DNA of 64,000 bases from Mariniphaga anaerophila (lineage in GTDB: Bacteria > Bacteroidota > Bacteroidia > Bacteroidales > Prolixibacteraceae), in contig NZ_FQUM01000005.1 in assembly GCF_900129025.1 (NCBI RefSeq), positions 124,001 through 188,000 of the forward strand, given 5' to 3'. Under the pieces are notes generated by a model. The model saw nothing but the letters and a program-made list of their open reading frames with translations. It was not told where the DNA came from and made no database searches. The position numbers and the translations under genes are program-made. Below are positions 34,761 through 43,045 of this stretch, piece by piece (position 1 is the first letter of the stretch; each line of letters opens with the position of its first letter).

Positions 34761-36691
34761 CCCTCTGTTTTTACAAGAATAGTCATCGAAACAGGGGTCA
34801 AAACAACTTCTTTGGACACAACTTCGCCCTGGCTCTCTTCGAAAAATTCATCGCCGTTCACCATTATTCTGAATTTTCCGTCTGGAAGAGAATGCGAAAC
34901 CTCTTTCCGGCTTCCGTTAAAAAGCACAACAATATTTTTCCAGAAATCGCCAACTTCATCCCCGTTTAAACAGTAACTTACCGTACCGATTTTATATTCG
35001 GTGCAAAAACTAAGGTTTTCCTGAATCCTGCTCGTGTCAGTCATTCTGAATGCCGGGTGCTGTTTCCGCAACTGAATCAATTTCTGAAAATATTCAAAAA
35101 CATCGTAATATTCCTTTTTACGGCTCCAGTCGATCTGATTCACAGAATCAGGCGATTTGTAAGAGTTGTGATGCCCGCCCTTGGTCCGGCAAAACTCCAT
35201 CCCCGAATGAAGGAACGGAATTCCCTGAGAAGTAAGCAAAAGTGCTCCGGCCAGCTTAACCATTTTCCTCATCTCCTCGTCCGAAGATTTGGGGCAACTC
35301 AGTTTCAGCTTATCCCACAACGTATAATTATCGTGGCAGGCCACATAGTTAATGCACTGCGCAGGCTGCCCCGCCCAGGCTACGTGAGAACTCTCCACAT
35401 AATCGTAAACAATCTGCGGGTGATGCACTGCCGCCGCCACACCAAATTTCACTGCTTCTTCGTGCAAATCGAGGCCGCTCACAAAACCTTTGCTCTTTTT
35501 ACTTCCGTGGTCTCCCTTTAACGCATCGCGAAAATCGTCGTTAAACGCAGCTATTCCGGGCAACTTCGAAATGTTCTTTTTCACAGCCCTGAACTCTTCT
35601 GCCATGGGGCTGGAATCGGCAGTCCACCCTTCTCCGTAGAGCAACAAACCGGGCAGTTCATTTCTTATGGCACGCATGGTTTCCAAATCGCAAACACCCA
35701 TTAAATCAAACCGAAACCCGTCAACATGAAATTCTTCGGCCCAGTATTTCAGCGAATCCACAATGTATTTACGCACCATGAAACGCTCGGTTGCCAGTTC
35801 GTTTCCGCAACCCGAAGCGTTTGCAAACGACCCGTCAGGTTTTTGCCGGTAAAAATATCCGGGCACCGATTGGTTAAAAACCGATTCTTTGGCAAAATAA
35901 GTATGATTGTAAACCACATCAAGCACCACCCCAATTTCTGCGGAATGCAGCGCCTGCACCAACTTTTTAAACTCTTTTATTCGGACGGCCCCGTTGTATG
36001 GATCTGTTGCGTACGAACCTTCCAACGAATTGTAATGAAGAGGATCGTACCCCCAGTTGTATTTCTCGGACGGTTTTTCCTCGTCAACCGTAAAAAAATC
36101 GTTAACCGGGAGCAGGTGAACATGTGTAATTCCCAGCTCTTTTAAATGAGACAACCCCGTAAATAAACCTTCCGGCGACCGGGCTCCTTCTTCGGTCATT
36201 CCCAAAAACTTCGCTTTATTCTGAATTCCTGAAGATTCGGAAACGGAAAAATCACGAACGTGGGTTTCGTATATCACCGCATTGGTAAAATGCGTCAACT
36301 TTGGTTGAGAGTCGTTCTCCCATCCATCGGGGTTAGTTTTTTCCGGACTGAAAACCATTCCCCGCAAACCATTCACGCCAACACACCGGGCATAAATATC
36401 AGGAGTTTCGTCCAGCCATTCTCCGTCGTTAATACGAAGCGTATAAAACTTACCTTCGTAATCGCCGGTTAACACGGTTGACCAGGTTCCATCGCCGTTT
36501 GCCAGCAGTTGCGTTTTGTAGAACGCTTCTCCGGATTCACCGTCTTTATACAACCTGAACTCCACTATTTTGGCCGTAGGGGCCCAAATCTTCACCGAAG
36601 TTTTTTCCGGTGTCCAGAAAACACCCAAATCGCTTCCGGTGTAATCAGGATAAGTTGAAAAATCGATATGATTAAATTTCCAGTCTCTCAT
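34757..36691 (-). CDS. pulA: Type I pullulanase (GH13)
   Basis: The 644-residue enzyme debranches alpha-1,6 links in pullulan, glycogen or limit dextrin. An N-terminal CBM48 (about residues 20-110) is followed by the GH13 barrel. The type I pullulanase signature YNWGYDP is at 211-217, the nucleophile Asp329 is in GFRFDL and the acid/base Glu354 in LYGEGW. It has no signal peptide, suggesting cytoplasmic glycogen use. It begins directly after the stop of the 181-residue membrane protein gene, so the two are co-transcribed. Confidence 0.95.
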   Translation of the reverse strand: MRDWKFNHIDFSTYPDYTGSDLGVFWTPEKTSVKIWAPTAKIVEFRLYKDGESGEAFYKTQLLANGDGTWSTVLTGDYEGKFYTLRINDGEWLDETPDIYARCVGVNGLRGMVFSPEKTNPDGWENDSQPKLTHFTNAVIYETHVRDFSVSESSGIQNKAKFLGMTEEGARSPEGLFTGLSHLKELGITHVHLLPVNDFFTVDEEKPSEKYNWGYDPLHYNSLEGSYATDPYNGAVRIKEFKKLVQALHSAEIGVVLDVVYNHTYFAKESVFNQSVPGYFYRQKPDGSFANASGCGNELATERFMVRKYIVDSLKYWAEEFHVDGFRFDLMGVCDLETMRAIRNELPGLLLYGEGWTADSSPMAEEFRAVKKNISKLPGIAAFNDDFRDALKGDHGSKKSKGFVSGLDLHEEAVKFGVAAAVHHPQIVYDYVESSHVAWAGQPAQCINYVACHDNYTLWDKLKLSCPKSSDEEMRKMVKLAGALLLTSQGIPFLHSGMEFCRTKGGHHNSYKSPDSVNQIDWSRKKEYYDVFEYFQKLIQLRKQHPAFRMTDTSRIQENLSFCTEYKIGTVSYCLNGDEVGDFWKNIVVLFNGSRKEVSHSLPDGKFRIMVNGDEFFEESQGEVVSKEVVLTPVSMTILVKTEG

Positions 36692-37237
36692 TTAAACATT
36701 AAATAACGTCTTGCGTAACAAAACTTTTCTGTGCCCCAGGCTTTTTCCGGTTACCTCAGAAACCCTTATTTTAACCCGCGGTGCTCGCTTCAGCGTTTTA
36801 TCAAAACCGTAAAAACGATTCAAGTCGATGTTTAGTTTGTGCTCCTGTCCCACGCCAAGGTACAACGGGTAAAAACGGTTGTTATTGGTTCCTTTCAGTC
36901 TGAATTTGCGGCTATACCATAAACTACTAAATATTAACAGCGGAGCGTCAAGATCAACGTCAACATTTCCCGTGTTGGTAACCGTAAGCTCGAGTGCATC
37001 CGGATAATAGAGCCGGTCTTTGTACAGTTCCACCCTCACTTTTTTTCGCTTAAATAACGGCTTACCAAAATGCAGACTTCCGCTTTTTGCCTTCATTAAT
37101 GCAAAAGCCAATAATCCGGCAACTGCGATAACAACCGCAACCCAAACCAACTTGTGCCCTTCCGGACCAATTTCGTTTTGAGCAAAAGCCGGCATAATAA
37201 AAGCCGGCACAAAAAGTATTGTTAACGCTCTTCTCAT
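36692..37237 (-). CDS. Exported or membrane protein of unknown function
   Basis: The 181-residue product begins with a signal peptide (FAQ cleavage near residue 20) and then one membrane segment (LVWVAVVIAVAGLLAFALM, about residues 29-47). The rest is a beta-rich, basic domain with VTNTGNVDVDLDAPLLIF, an immunoglobulin-like or CARDB-type pattern. I do not recognise a family. The pullulanase gene begins 1 nt after its stop; a promoter candidate lies at 37252-37259. Confidence 0.6.
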   Translation of the reverse strand: MRRALTILFVPAFIMPAFAQNEIGPEGHKLVWVAVVIAVAGLLAFALMKAKSGSLHFGKPLFKRKKVRVELYKDRLYYPDALELTVTNTGNVDVDLDAPLLIFSSLWYSRKFRLKGTNNNRFYPLYLGVGQEHKLNIDLNRFYGFDKTLKRAPRVKIRVSEVTGKSLGHRKVLLRKTLFNV

Positions 37238-37251
37238 TTTTGAAATTTATG

Positions 37252-37259
37252 CAAAAGTA
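37252..37259 (-). promoter_or_regulatory. Candidate -7 box TACTTTTG for the membrane protein-pulA pair
   Basis: Minus-strand TAnnTTTG match 14 nt before the start at 37237; -33 not clear. Confidence 0.45.
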
Positions 37260-37490
37260 GCAGATTTTTCGGGTTGAATGGTTTTAAATTACATGTTGGA
37301 AAAAACCATACCAATGAGGTTGTTCTGTTTATTCTTCAGGATGCTTTTTTCGGGATACCATAAACAGACATCCATTTCCTGTTAATTAATTGTAAGGAAA
37401 TTAGATCTTTCCGTCATTATTCAAGACAAAATACTTTTTTGTATTTATTTTGTCGACATTAATCGGTTTATAACTTAAATTTCGTTACTG

Positions 37491-37934
37491 ATGAAACAGC
37501 TAATTTGTCCGATTTCAAACGAAATGGTAAACGAACGTCTTACCAGACTGAATGCTCTTCTCACCATTCTAGTGATAACAGCCGGATTCGTATTTAACTC
37601 GATGCTGTTTCCGTTATTTTTACTTGCCGATTTTTTCATCCGGGCGTTTGCCAATTCCAGGTACAGCCCGCTGAGCATTGCCAGCGCCGGGCTGGTGCAA
37701 TTAATGAACTTAAGCAAGAAGCCCATTGACAAAGCGCCAAAAGTTTTTGCAGCACGGCTGGGATTCATTATGACACTGGCAATTGCAATCCTTTTTATTT
37801 TGAAACTCCACACCGTTGCGATGGTAGTGGCCGGCGTCCTCGTATTGTTCGCCACGCTCGAGTTCGCTTTTAGTTTTTGTGTGGGGTGCATCATTTACAC
37901 CTACTTTGTTTTACCATTATACAAAATGAAATAA
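37491..37934 (+). CDS. DUF4395 membrane protein
   Basis: The 147-residue integral membrane protein matches DUF4395: CPISNEMVNERLTRLNALL at the N-terminus, then about four hydrophobic segments, and the conserved Cys in SFCVGCIIYTYF, which gives a CxxC-like pair (FCVGC). Some members neighbour thioredoxin-like or rhodanese genes, but nothing of the kind is here. Monocistronic, followed by a probable terminator. Confidence 0.85.
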   Translation: MKQLICPISNEMVNERLTRLNALLTILVITAGFVFNSMLFPLFLLADFFIRAFANSRYSPLSIASAGLVQLMNLSKKPIDKAPKVFAARLGFIMTLAIAILFILKLHTVAMVVAGVLVLFATLEFAFSFCVGCIIYTYFVLPLYKMK

Positions 37935-37999
37935 TGCCATGACAAAAGACTCCCTGCTGGGGGTTTCTCTTTAACTACCTTAAAAAAGCAAATTTAACA

Positions 38000-38036
38000 A
38001 ACAGCCCGGGGCAGTGCTCCGGGTTGTGCTTTTTGT
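38000..38036 (+). terminator. Probable terminator after the DUF4395 gene
   Basis: ACAGCCCGG (38001-38009) pairs with CCGGGTTGT (38019-38027), one G-U pair, followed by a short T-run at 38030-38034. The hairpin is GC-rich. Confidence 0.6.
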
Positions 38037-38189
38037 ACAACCAGTGAAAAGTAGCGCACATCAATTTCAGCACAAAACAAAACGCCAACAGCTGTTTTTA
38101 ATTTCTGAAGGCCGTTCGTTTTCAACGCAATCTCGTTTTAATCATGAACTTTTGTGCCTGAAATTGCCCCCCTCGTTTCATATATTTTG

Positions 38190-38197
38190 TATGTTTG
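38190..38197 (+). promoter_or_regulatory. Candidate -7 box TATGTTTG for the GH95 gene
   Basis: TAnnTTTG match 27 nt before ATG 38225, with a TTG at 38164-38166 (23-nt spacer, slightly long) as possible -33. Confidence 0.45.
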
Positions 38198-38224
38198 AAA
38201 TATCTAAATCAATACCGTTTCTCC

Positions 38225-40615
38225 ATGAAATTATCAAACTTTCTTTTCCTCCTCCTTTTTACCGGTCTGCTGTTCTCGTGCAATTCCTCTTTTATTCGAA
38301 AAAAGGGCACAGATCCTTCGTTAACGCTGAAGTACGACAAACCTGCAGATGAATGGACAGAAGCACTCCCCCTGGGAAACGGGCGAATTGGCGCCATGAT
38401 CTACGGCGGAACTAAAGCCGAGACCATACAATTTAATGAAGAAACGCTTTGGAGCGGACAGCCTCACGACTACGCCCATAAAGGTGCATACAACTACTTC
38501 GAAAAACTCAGGCAACTGCTTTGGGCCGGGAAACAGGCCGAAGCACATGAATTGGGTAACAAGCATTTTATGTCGGAACCCTTCGGGCAGTTGAGTTACC
38601 TTCCCTTTGGAAATATTCGTTTAAACTTTCCGGGGCATGAAAAAGCAACTGGATACCAGAGAACACTTGATCTGGGAAATGCAGTTTCATCGGTTTCTTA
38701 CGAAGTTGAAGGAGTAGATTTTAAGCGGGAAATTTTTGCATCGTCGCCCGACCAGGCACTGATTCTTCGGATCGAATCTTCGGAAAATAAAGCGCTCAAT
38801 TTCAATGTAGGGCTTGACTCCCCCCACGCTGATTACAAGGTTTTTGTTGAAGGAGACGAAATAGTTTTGACAGGGAAAGCCAATAATTATCATGAAAAGC
38901 TGGGACGAGACGGCAACCCCTACCCCAACAGCAAACTCACTTTTGAAGCACGGCTGAAAGTAGAAAATCAGGGCGGAGGGCTGGTTCAGAACGACAGCTC
39001 TATTGCCGTGGTGAATGCGCGCGCTGCAACACTTTACCTTGTTGCTGCCACCAGCTTTGTTGATTATAAAAACATTGATGCAAATCCGACAGCGCGCTGC
39101 AATGAATACCTTTCCCGACTCGATGGAAAGCCTTTTCAAACCATAAAAGAAGAACACATTAGCGATTACCACGCTCTGTTTAACCGCGTGAGTTTAGACC
39201 TTGGAACATCAGAAATATCCAACCGCCCAACCAACGAGCGATTGGAATCATTTTACGAAGACGAAGACCCCAGCCTGGTGGCCCTGCTCTACCAGTACGG
39301 ACGCTACTTACTTATTTCATCATCGCGACCGGGAACACAACCCGCCAACCTGCAGGGAATATGGAACGACCGGCTGGCACCGCCGTGGGACAGCAAGTAC
39401 ACCATCAACATTAACACCGAAATGAATTACTGGCCGGCAGAAATGACCAACCTCAGCGAATGTGCTGAGCCACTGTTTTCCATGGTGGAAGACCTCTCTG
39501 TTACCGGACAACATGTAGCCAGAGAGCATTACAATTTAAACGGTTGGGTAACTCACCATAACACTGATTTATGGCGGGGAGCAGCACCTATCAACAATGC
39601 CAATCACGGCATCTGGCCAACCGGTGGCGCCTGGTTGAGCCAGCATTTGTGGTGGCACTACGAATACACCGGCAACAAAAACTTTCTAAAAACCCGCGCG
39701 TATCCGGTGTTAAAAGAAGCCTCACGCTTTTTTGCAGACTACCTCACGCCGTATCCCCAAAAGCCTGAATGGCTGGTAAGCGGCCCCAGCAACAGTCCTG
39801 AGCTGGGGGGCCTCGTTATGGGGCCAACCATGGATCACCAAATTATCCGCAACCTGTTTGTAAACACAATAGAAGCGGCAAAAATTCTAGAAGTTGATAA
39901 AGAATTTTCCGCTGAACTTGAGACCAGGCTCAAAAAAATTGCGCCAAATCAAATCGGGCAGCACGGGCAACTTCAGGAGTGGCTCGAAGATGTGGACGAC
40001 CCCAACGATCAGCACCGGCATGTTTCTCATCTCTGGGGATTGCACCCGGGAAACGAAATTCATCCGCTCACCACACCCCAACTGGCCGAGGCCTGCAAAG
40101 TAACGTTATCGCACCGGGGCGACGGCGGGACAGGTTGGTCGCGTGCCTGGAAAATTAATTTTTGGGCTCGCCTGCTTGATGGCGACCATGCTTTTTTGCT
40201 GTTAAAAAACCTGATGGTGCCTTCAAAAAGTGAAGCAACCGATTACAAAGACAAAGGCGGACTCTATTTTAACCTTTTCGATGCGCATCCGCCATTTCAG
40301 ATTGATGGGAATTTTGGGGCAACTTCGGGCATTACAGAAATGTTGCTGCAATCTCATTTACGCGACAGCGACGGGAACTACTTTCAGGATTTACTGCCGG
40401 CGCTCCCAAAAAAACTGAAAGACGGAAAAATTTCAGGAATCAAAGGACGCGGAGGGTTTGAACTCGACATCACGTGGGAACACGGAAAGCTGGTCACCGT
40501 AAAAGTTAAGTCGTTACTAGGAAACAAGCTCCTTTTAAGATACAAAGGGAAAACCATTGCAAATGAAACTGACGCCGGAAAAACCTATTTATTTGGCCCG
40601 GGAGATTTTATATAA
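38225..40615 (+). CDS. GH95-family alpha-L-fucosidase-type lipoprotein
   Basis: The 796-residue secreted lipoprotein has lipobox LFSC (Cys19). The GH95 N-terminal beta domain begins LPLGNGRIGAMIYGG and EETLWSGQPHDY. The (alpha/alpha)6 catalytic barrel has QGIWNDRLAPPWDSKYTINI and MNYWPAEMTNLSE, and the late motif FDAHPPFQIDGNFG, which holds the catalytic Asp. The family cleaves alpha-1,2-L-fucose or alpha-L-galactose. ATG 38225 is used; the in-frame TTG at 38195 lies upstream of the signal peptide. No SusCD or regulator is adjacent. Confidence 0.93.
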   Translation: MKLSNFLFLLLFTGLLFSCNSSFIRKKGTDPSLTLKYDKPADEWTEALPLGNGRIGAMIYGGTKAETIQFNEETLWSGQPHDYAHKGAYNYFEKLRQLLWAGKQAEAHELGNKHFMSEPFGQLSYLPFGNIRLNFPGHEKATGYQRTLDLGNAVSSVSYEVEGVDFKREIFASSPDQALILRIESSENKALNFNVGLDSPHADYKVFVEGDEIVLTGKANNYHEKLGRDGNPYPNSKLTFEARLKVENQGGGLVQNDSSIAVVNARAATLYLVAATSFVDYKNIDANPTARCNEYLSRLDGKPFQTIKEEHISDYHALFNRVSLDLGTSEISNRPTNERLESFYEDEDPSLVALLYQYGRYLLISSSRPGTQPANLQGIWNDRLAPPWDSKYTININTEMNYWPAEMTNLSECAEPLFSMVEDLSVTGQHVAREHYNLNGWVTHHNTDLWRGAAPINNANHGIWPTGGAWLSQHLWWHYEYTGNKNFLKTRAYPVLKEASRFFADYLTPYPQKPEWLVSGPSNSPELGGLVMGPTMDHQIIRNLFVNTIEAAKILEVDKEFSAELETRLKKIAPNQIGQHGQLQEWLEDVDDPNDQHRHVSHLWGLHPGNEIHPLTTPQLAEACKVTLSHRGDGGTGWSRAWKINFWARLLDGDHAFLLLKNLMVPSKSEATDYKDKGGLYFNLFDAHPPFQIDGNFGATSGITEMLLQSHLRDSDGNYFQDLLPALPKKLKDGKISGIKGRGGFELDITWEHGKLVTVKVKSLLGNKLLLRYKGKTIANETDAGKTYLFGPGDFI

Positions 40616-40667
40616 ATGCAAAAAACACATTTTTTTACCTTCATCTTTTTTACCGGAACCTGAAACT

Positions 40668-40985
40668 ATGACAAACTTTACGCAAAAAAAAGACAAGGAA
40701 GAGCTTTTTGATGAACTGATTGAAGTGAAGCTTTTATACAAAACCAAAGAGAAAACCTGGAAACACACGGCCGGGGAAAATCCTGATTCTGAAAAAACAA
40801 AGAATGAGCTTTCGGCACTAAAGGAACGGATAAAAAATATCGAAGCCAGCATTTCAAAATTTGGCGACAGCTTTTTCGATGTGTATGATTCAGAACTTGG
40901 AACTCCGCTGAGAGAAACAGACATTCTCACATTGCGCGATGAAATTAAGGAAGTACGCCACTCGCTTGAAATTATGGGAGAATAA
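40668..40985 (+). CDS. Small charged helical protein of unknown function
   Basis: The 105-residue product from ATG 40668 is rich in Lys and Glu, predicted largely helical, with no signal peptide. A Pro/Thr/Lys block (KTWKHTAGENPDSEKTKNEL) separates two helices. The C-terminus reads LRDEIKEVRHSLEIM. No family recognised. A longer in-frame reading from 40557 overlaps the GH95 gene and was rejected. It starts 52 nt after the GH95 stop and may be on the same transcript. Confidence 0.55.
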   Translation: MTNFTQKKDKEELFDELIEVKLLYKTKEKTWKHTAGENPDSEKTKNELSALKERIKNIEASISKFGDSFFDVYDSELGTPLRETDILTLRDEIKEVRHSLEIMGE

Positions 40986-41047
40986 AAATACTACCTCCCT
41001 TTTCGACGCGCTGCTTTCTCTTTTCAATTTAAATAATACAAAAACGG

Positions 41048-42052
41048 TCAGGCCAGGAAAATAAAGTCTTCCCCTTCGGCAAACTTCTTTTCCAGCAAAA
41101 ACTCCCGGATTTTATCGCGCACGCCATAGTTTCCCACCATTGGCACAATAAACATTTCTGCAGACGGGGTAATTTGCGAATAGTGCAGCGTAATTTTTTT
41201 AGTGGTTTTTCCTGCCACAACATCAATATATCCGTTTATCACCAGGCCTTCATCGGCAAGCAACCGGGCTCGCTGCCGGGTTTTACGTCCGGCACCCCAA
41301 ACCCAGATATTGGGATGAAACCGATTATTTTGTTCCGACCACTTTCTGAAGTACTTTGCTTTTATCCGGAAGAATGCTTCATCGGTGTAGCGCTCGTTTG
41401 TGCGGGTTAAACGGGTTGAAAAATCGTGCCATTCCAAAAGCTGATCAGGCAGTTTTGCCATTTTTACGCCAGCCTCCAGATACCGCAATTGCATTTCGTA
41501 ATCTTCCGGAAAATCTCCCGACCTACAACCGCCAAACTTTTCAAACAGTTCTCTGCGAAACAGGATGGTTGGGTTCACCACCGGAATTTCAACAAACCGG
41601 TACCGGTCAATTTCTTCAAGCGCATAAAACGAGTTTGTCCACTTCACAAACCTCCGGAAACCCGCAACCCGGCTGTTATGCGGAACATATTTCACTGCCG
41701 ATCCCACCAGACCAATTTCCGAATTCTTCTTCAAAAAACACACTTGCTTTTCCAACCTCTGCGGCAAAGCAAAATCATCGGCATCCATTCGGGCAATCAA
41801 CCGGCCGCGGGCATGGTCGAGTCCGCAGTTCATGGCACAATCAACGCCCTGCCGGGGTTCGTGCAAAAGGCGTACACGGGAATCCTTCCGGACAAAAGCA
41901 TCAGCAATTGACAAACTTTTATCGGTAGAATTATTATCTACCAACACAATTTCAAAAGAAGAAAAAGTCTGCTCCAAAATGCTCTCAACAGCTTTCTCCA
42001 AAGTGTTCTCTGCATTAAAAAAGGGAAGTATTACCGAAACATCAGGCGTCAT
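41048..42052 (-). CDS. Family 2 glycosyltransferase
   Basis: The 334-residue GT-A enzyme begins SVILPFFNAENTLEKAVES, the usual nucleotide-sugar entry motif, and carries the DxD-type RMDADDFALPQRLEKQ segment. No transmembrane region is predicted. The donor and acceptor are unknown. Its start overlaps the gldA stop by 11 nt, so the two are translationally coupled. Confidence 0.88.
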   Translation of the reverse strand: MTPDVSVILPFFNAENTLEKAVESILEQTFSSFEIVLVDNNSTDKSLSIADAFVRKDSRVRLLHEPRQGVDCAMNCGLDHARGRLIARMDADDFALPQRLEKQVCFLKKNSEIGLVGSAVKYVPHNSRVAGFRRFVKWTNSFYALEEIDRYRFVEIPVVNPTILFRRELFEKFGGCRSGDFPEDYEMQLRYLEAGVKMAKLPDQLLEWHDFSTRLTRTNERYTDEAFFRIKAKYFRKWSEQNNRFHPNIWVWGAGRKTRQRARLLADEGLVINGYIDVVAGKTTKKITLHYSQITPSAEMFIVPMVGNYGVRDKIREFLLEKKFAEGEDFIFLA

Positions 42053-42959
42053 TTCCCCGGGTTAACTGATGGAAAACGCTTTCCAGATTCTGTTGCTTTT
42101 GAACTAATGTAAGCAGTATGAGTTCATTTTCCACAGCAAAGCGAAAAATATCCGGACGGACATCCTGTTTCCCAACAGATTCGATCTCCCATTGTCCGTC
42201 AATCAATACAGCACTTTTTACATTTTTCACAGCAAGAAGCTTCTCTTGTTCAACAGGCCTGTCAAACGCCACCACAACCGTCTGCGACGATTTCAACTTT
42301 CCATTCCGGATTTGTGAAATACTGCCGTCTGCCACAATTTTCCCTTTATTAATAATAACAACCCGGCTGCAAACAGCCTCAACTTCCTGCATAATATGCG
42401 ATGAAAGAATAACTGTTTTTTCGCGGCTTATGGTTTTTACCAGGCTACGAATATCTTCCAGCTGATTGGGGTCCAGCCCGGTGGTTGGTTCATCAAGAAT
42501 AAGAATCTGCGGATCGTGAATAAGAGCCTGCGCCAGACCTACCCGCTGCCGGTAGCCTTTCGAAAGAGCACCAATCTTTTTGTGCTGCTCGTCTCCTAGT
42601 CCGGTCAGCTCCACCATTTGAGCAACCCTGCTTTTCTTGTTGTCCATCTTATAAAATCCTGCCGCAATTTCCAGGTATTCCTTCACAAAAAGATCGGGAT
42701 ACAGAGGGTTGTGTTCCGGCAAATAACCAATATTCTTCCGAAGAGTGGTATTGGCAACCGAAATTTTCCGGTTATCTATCCGGACCTCGCCCGAATTAAC
42801 AGGCAAAAATCCGGTAACAATTTTCATCAAAGTAGACTTCCCTGCTCCATTCGGGCCAAGGAAACCGAGCAACTCACCTTTGCCAACCGAAAAACTGACA
42901 TCGTCCAGAGCTTTCTGCGTTCCAAACAATTTTGTTACATTATTGATTTTTAGGTCCAT
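42042..42959 (-). CDS. gldA: Gliding-type ABC transporter ATPase GldA
   Basis: The 305-residue ATPase has Walker A GPNGAGKST at residues 35-43, the signature LSKGYRQRVGLAQAL and Walker B ILILDEPTTGLDP. The C-terminal extension after IVADGS fits GldA, whose ABC complex (GldA-GldF-GldG) is needed for gliding in Flavobacterium. The gldF/gldG partners are not adjacent. It precedes, with an 11-nt overlap, a glycosyltransferase; promoter candidate at 42977-42984. Confidence 0.85.
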   Translation of the reverse strand: MDLKINNVTKLFGTQKALDDVSFSVGKGELLGFLGPNGAGKSTLMKIVTGFLPVNSGEVRIDNRKISVANTTLRKNIGYLPEHNPLYPDLFVKEYLEIAAGFYKMDNKKSRVAQMVELTGLGDEQHKKIGALSKGYRQRVGLAQALIHDPQILILDEPTTGLDPNQLEDIRSLVKTISREKTVILSSHIMQEVEAVCSRVVIINKGKIVADGSISQIRNGKLKSSQTVVVAFDRPVEQEKLLAVKNVKSAVLIDGQWEIESVGKQDVRPDIFRFAVENELILLTLVQKQQNLESVFHQLTRGNDA

Positions 42960-42976
42960 GTATTTATAATGAAGAA

Positions 42977-42984
42977 CAAAAATA
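42977..42984 (-). promoter_or_regulatory. Candidate -7 box TATTTTTG for gldA
   Basis: Minus-strand TAnnTTTG match 17 nt before the start at 42959. It faces the ispG promoter box at 43016-43023 in the same short intergenic region. Confidence 0.45.
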
Positions 42985-43015
42985 AAGGAAACTTTTTAAA
43001 TTGAAACCATTAGCT

Positions 43016-43023
43016 TAAATTTG
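43016..43023 (+). promoter_or_regulatory. Candidate -7 box TAAATTTG for ispG
   Basis: TAnnTTTG match 22 nt before ATG 43046. It and the divergent gldA box share the 86-nt region between the two start codons. Confidence 0.45.
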
Positions 43024-43045
43024 CAACTCAGCTTAACAGATTATC

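Noticed and set aside
38225-40615. GH95 gene as part of the SusCD locus
   Set aside because: It is 8 kb from the sigma gene, separated by core genes and on its own promoter.
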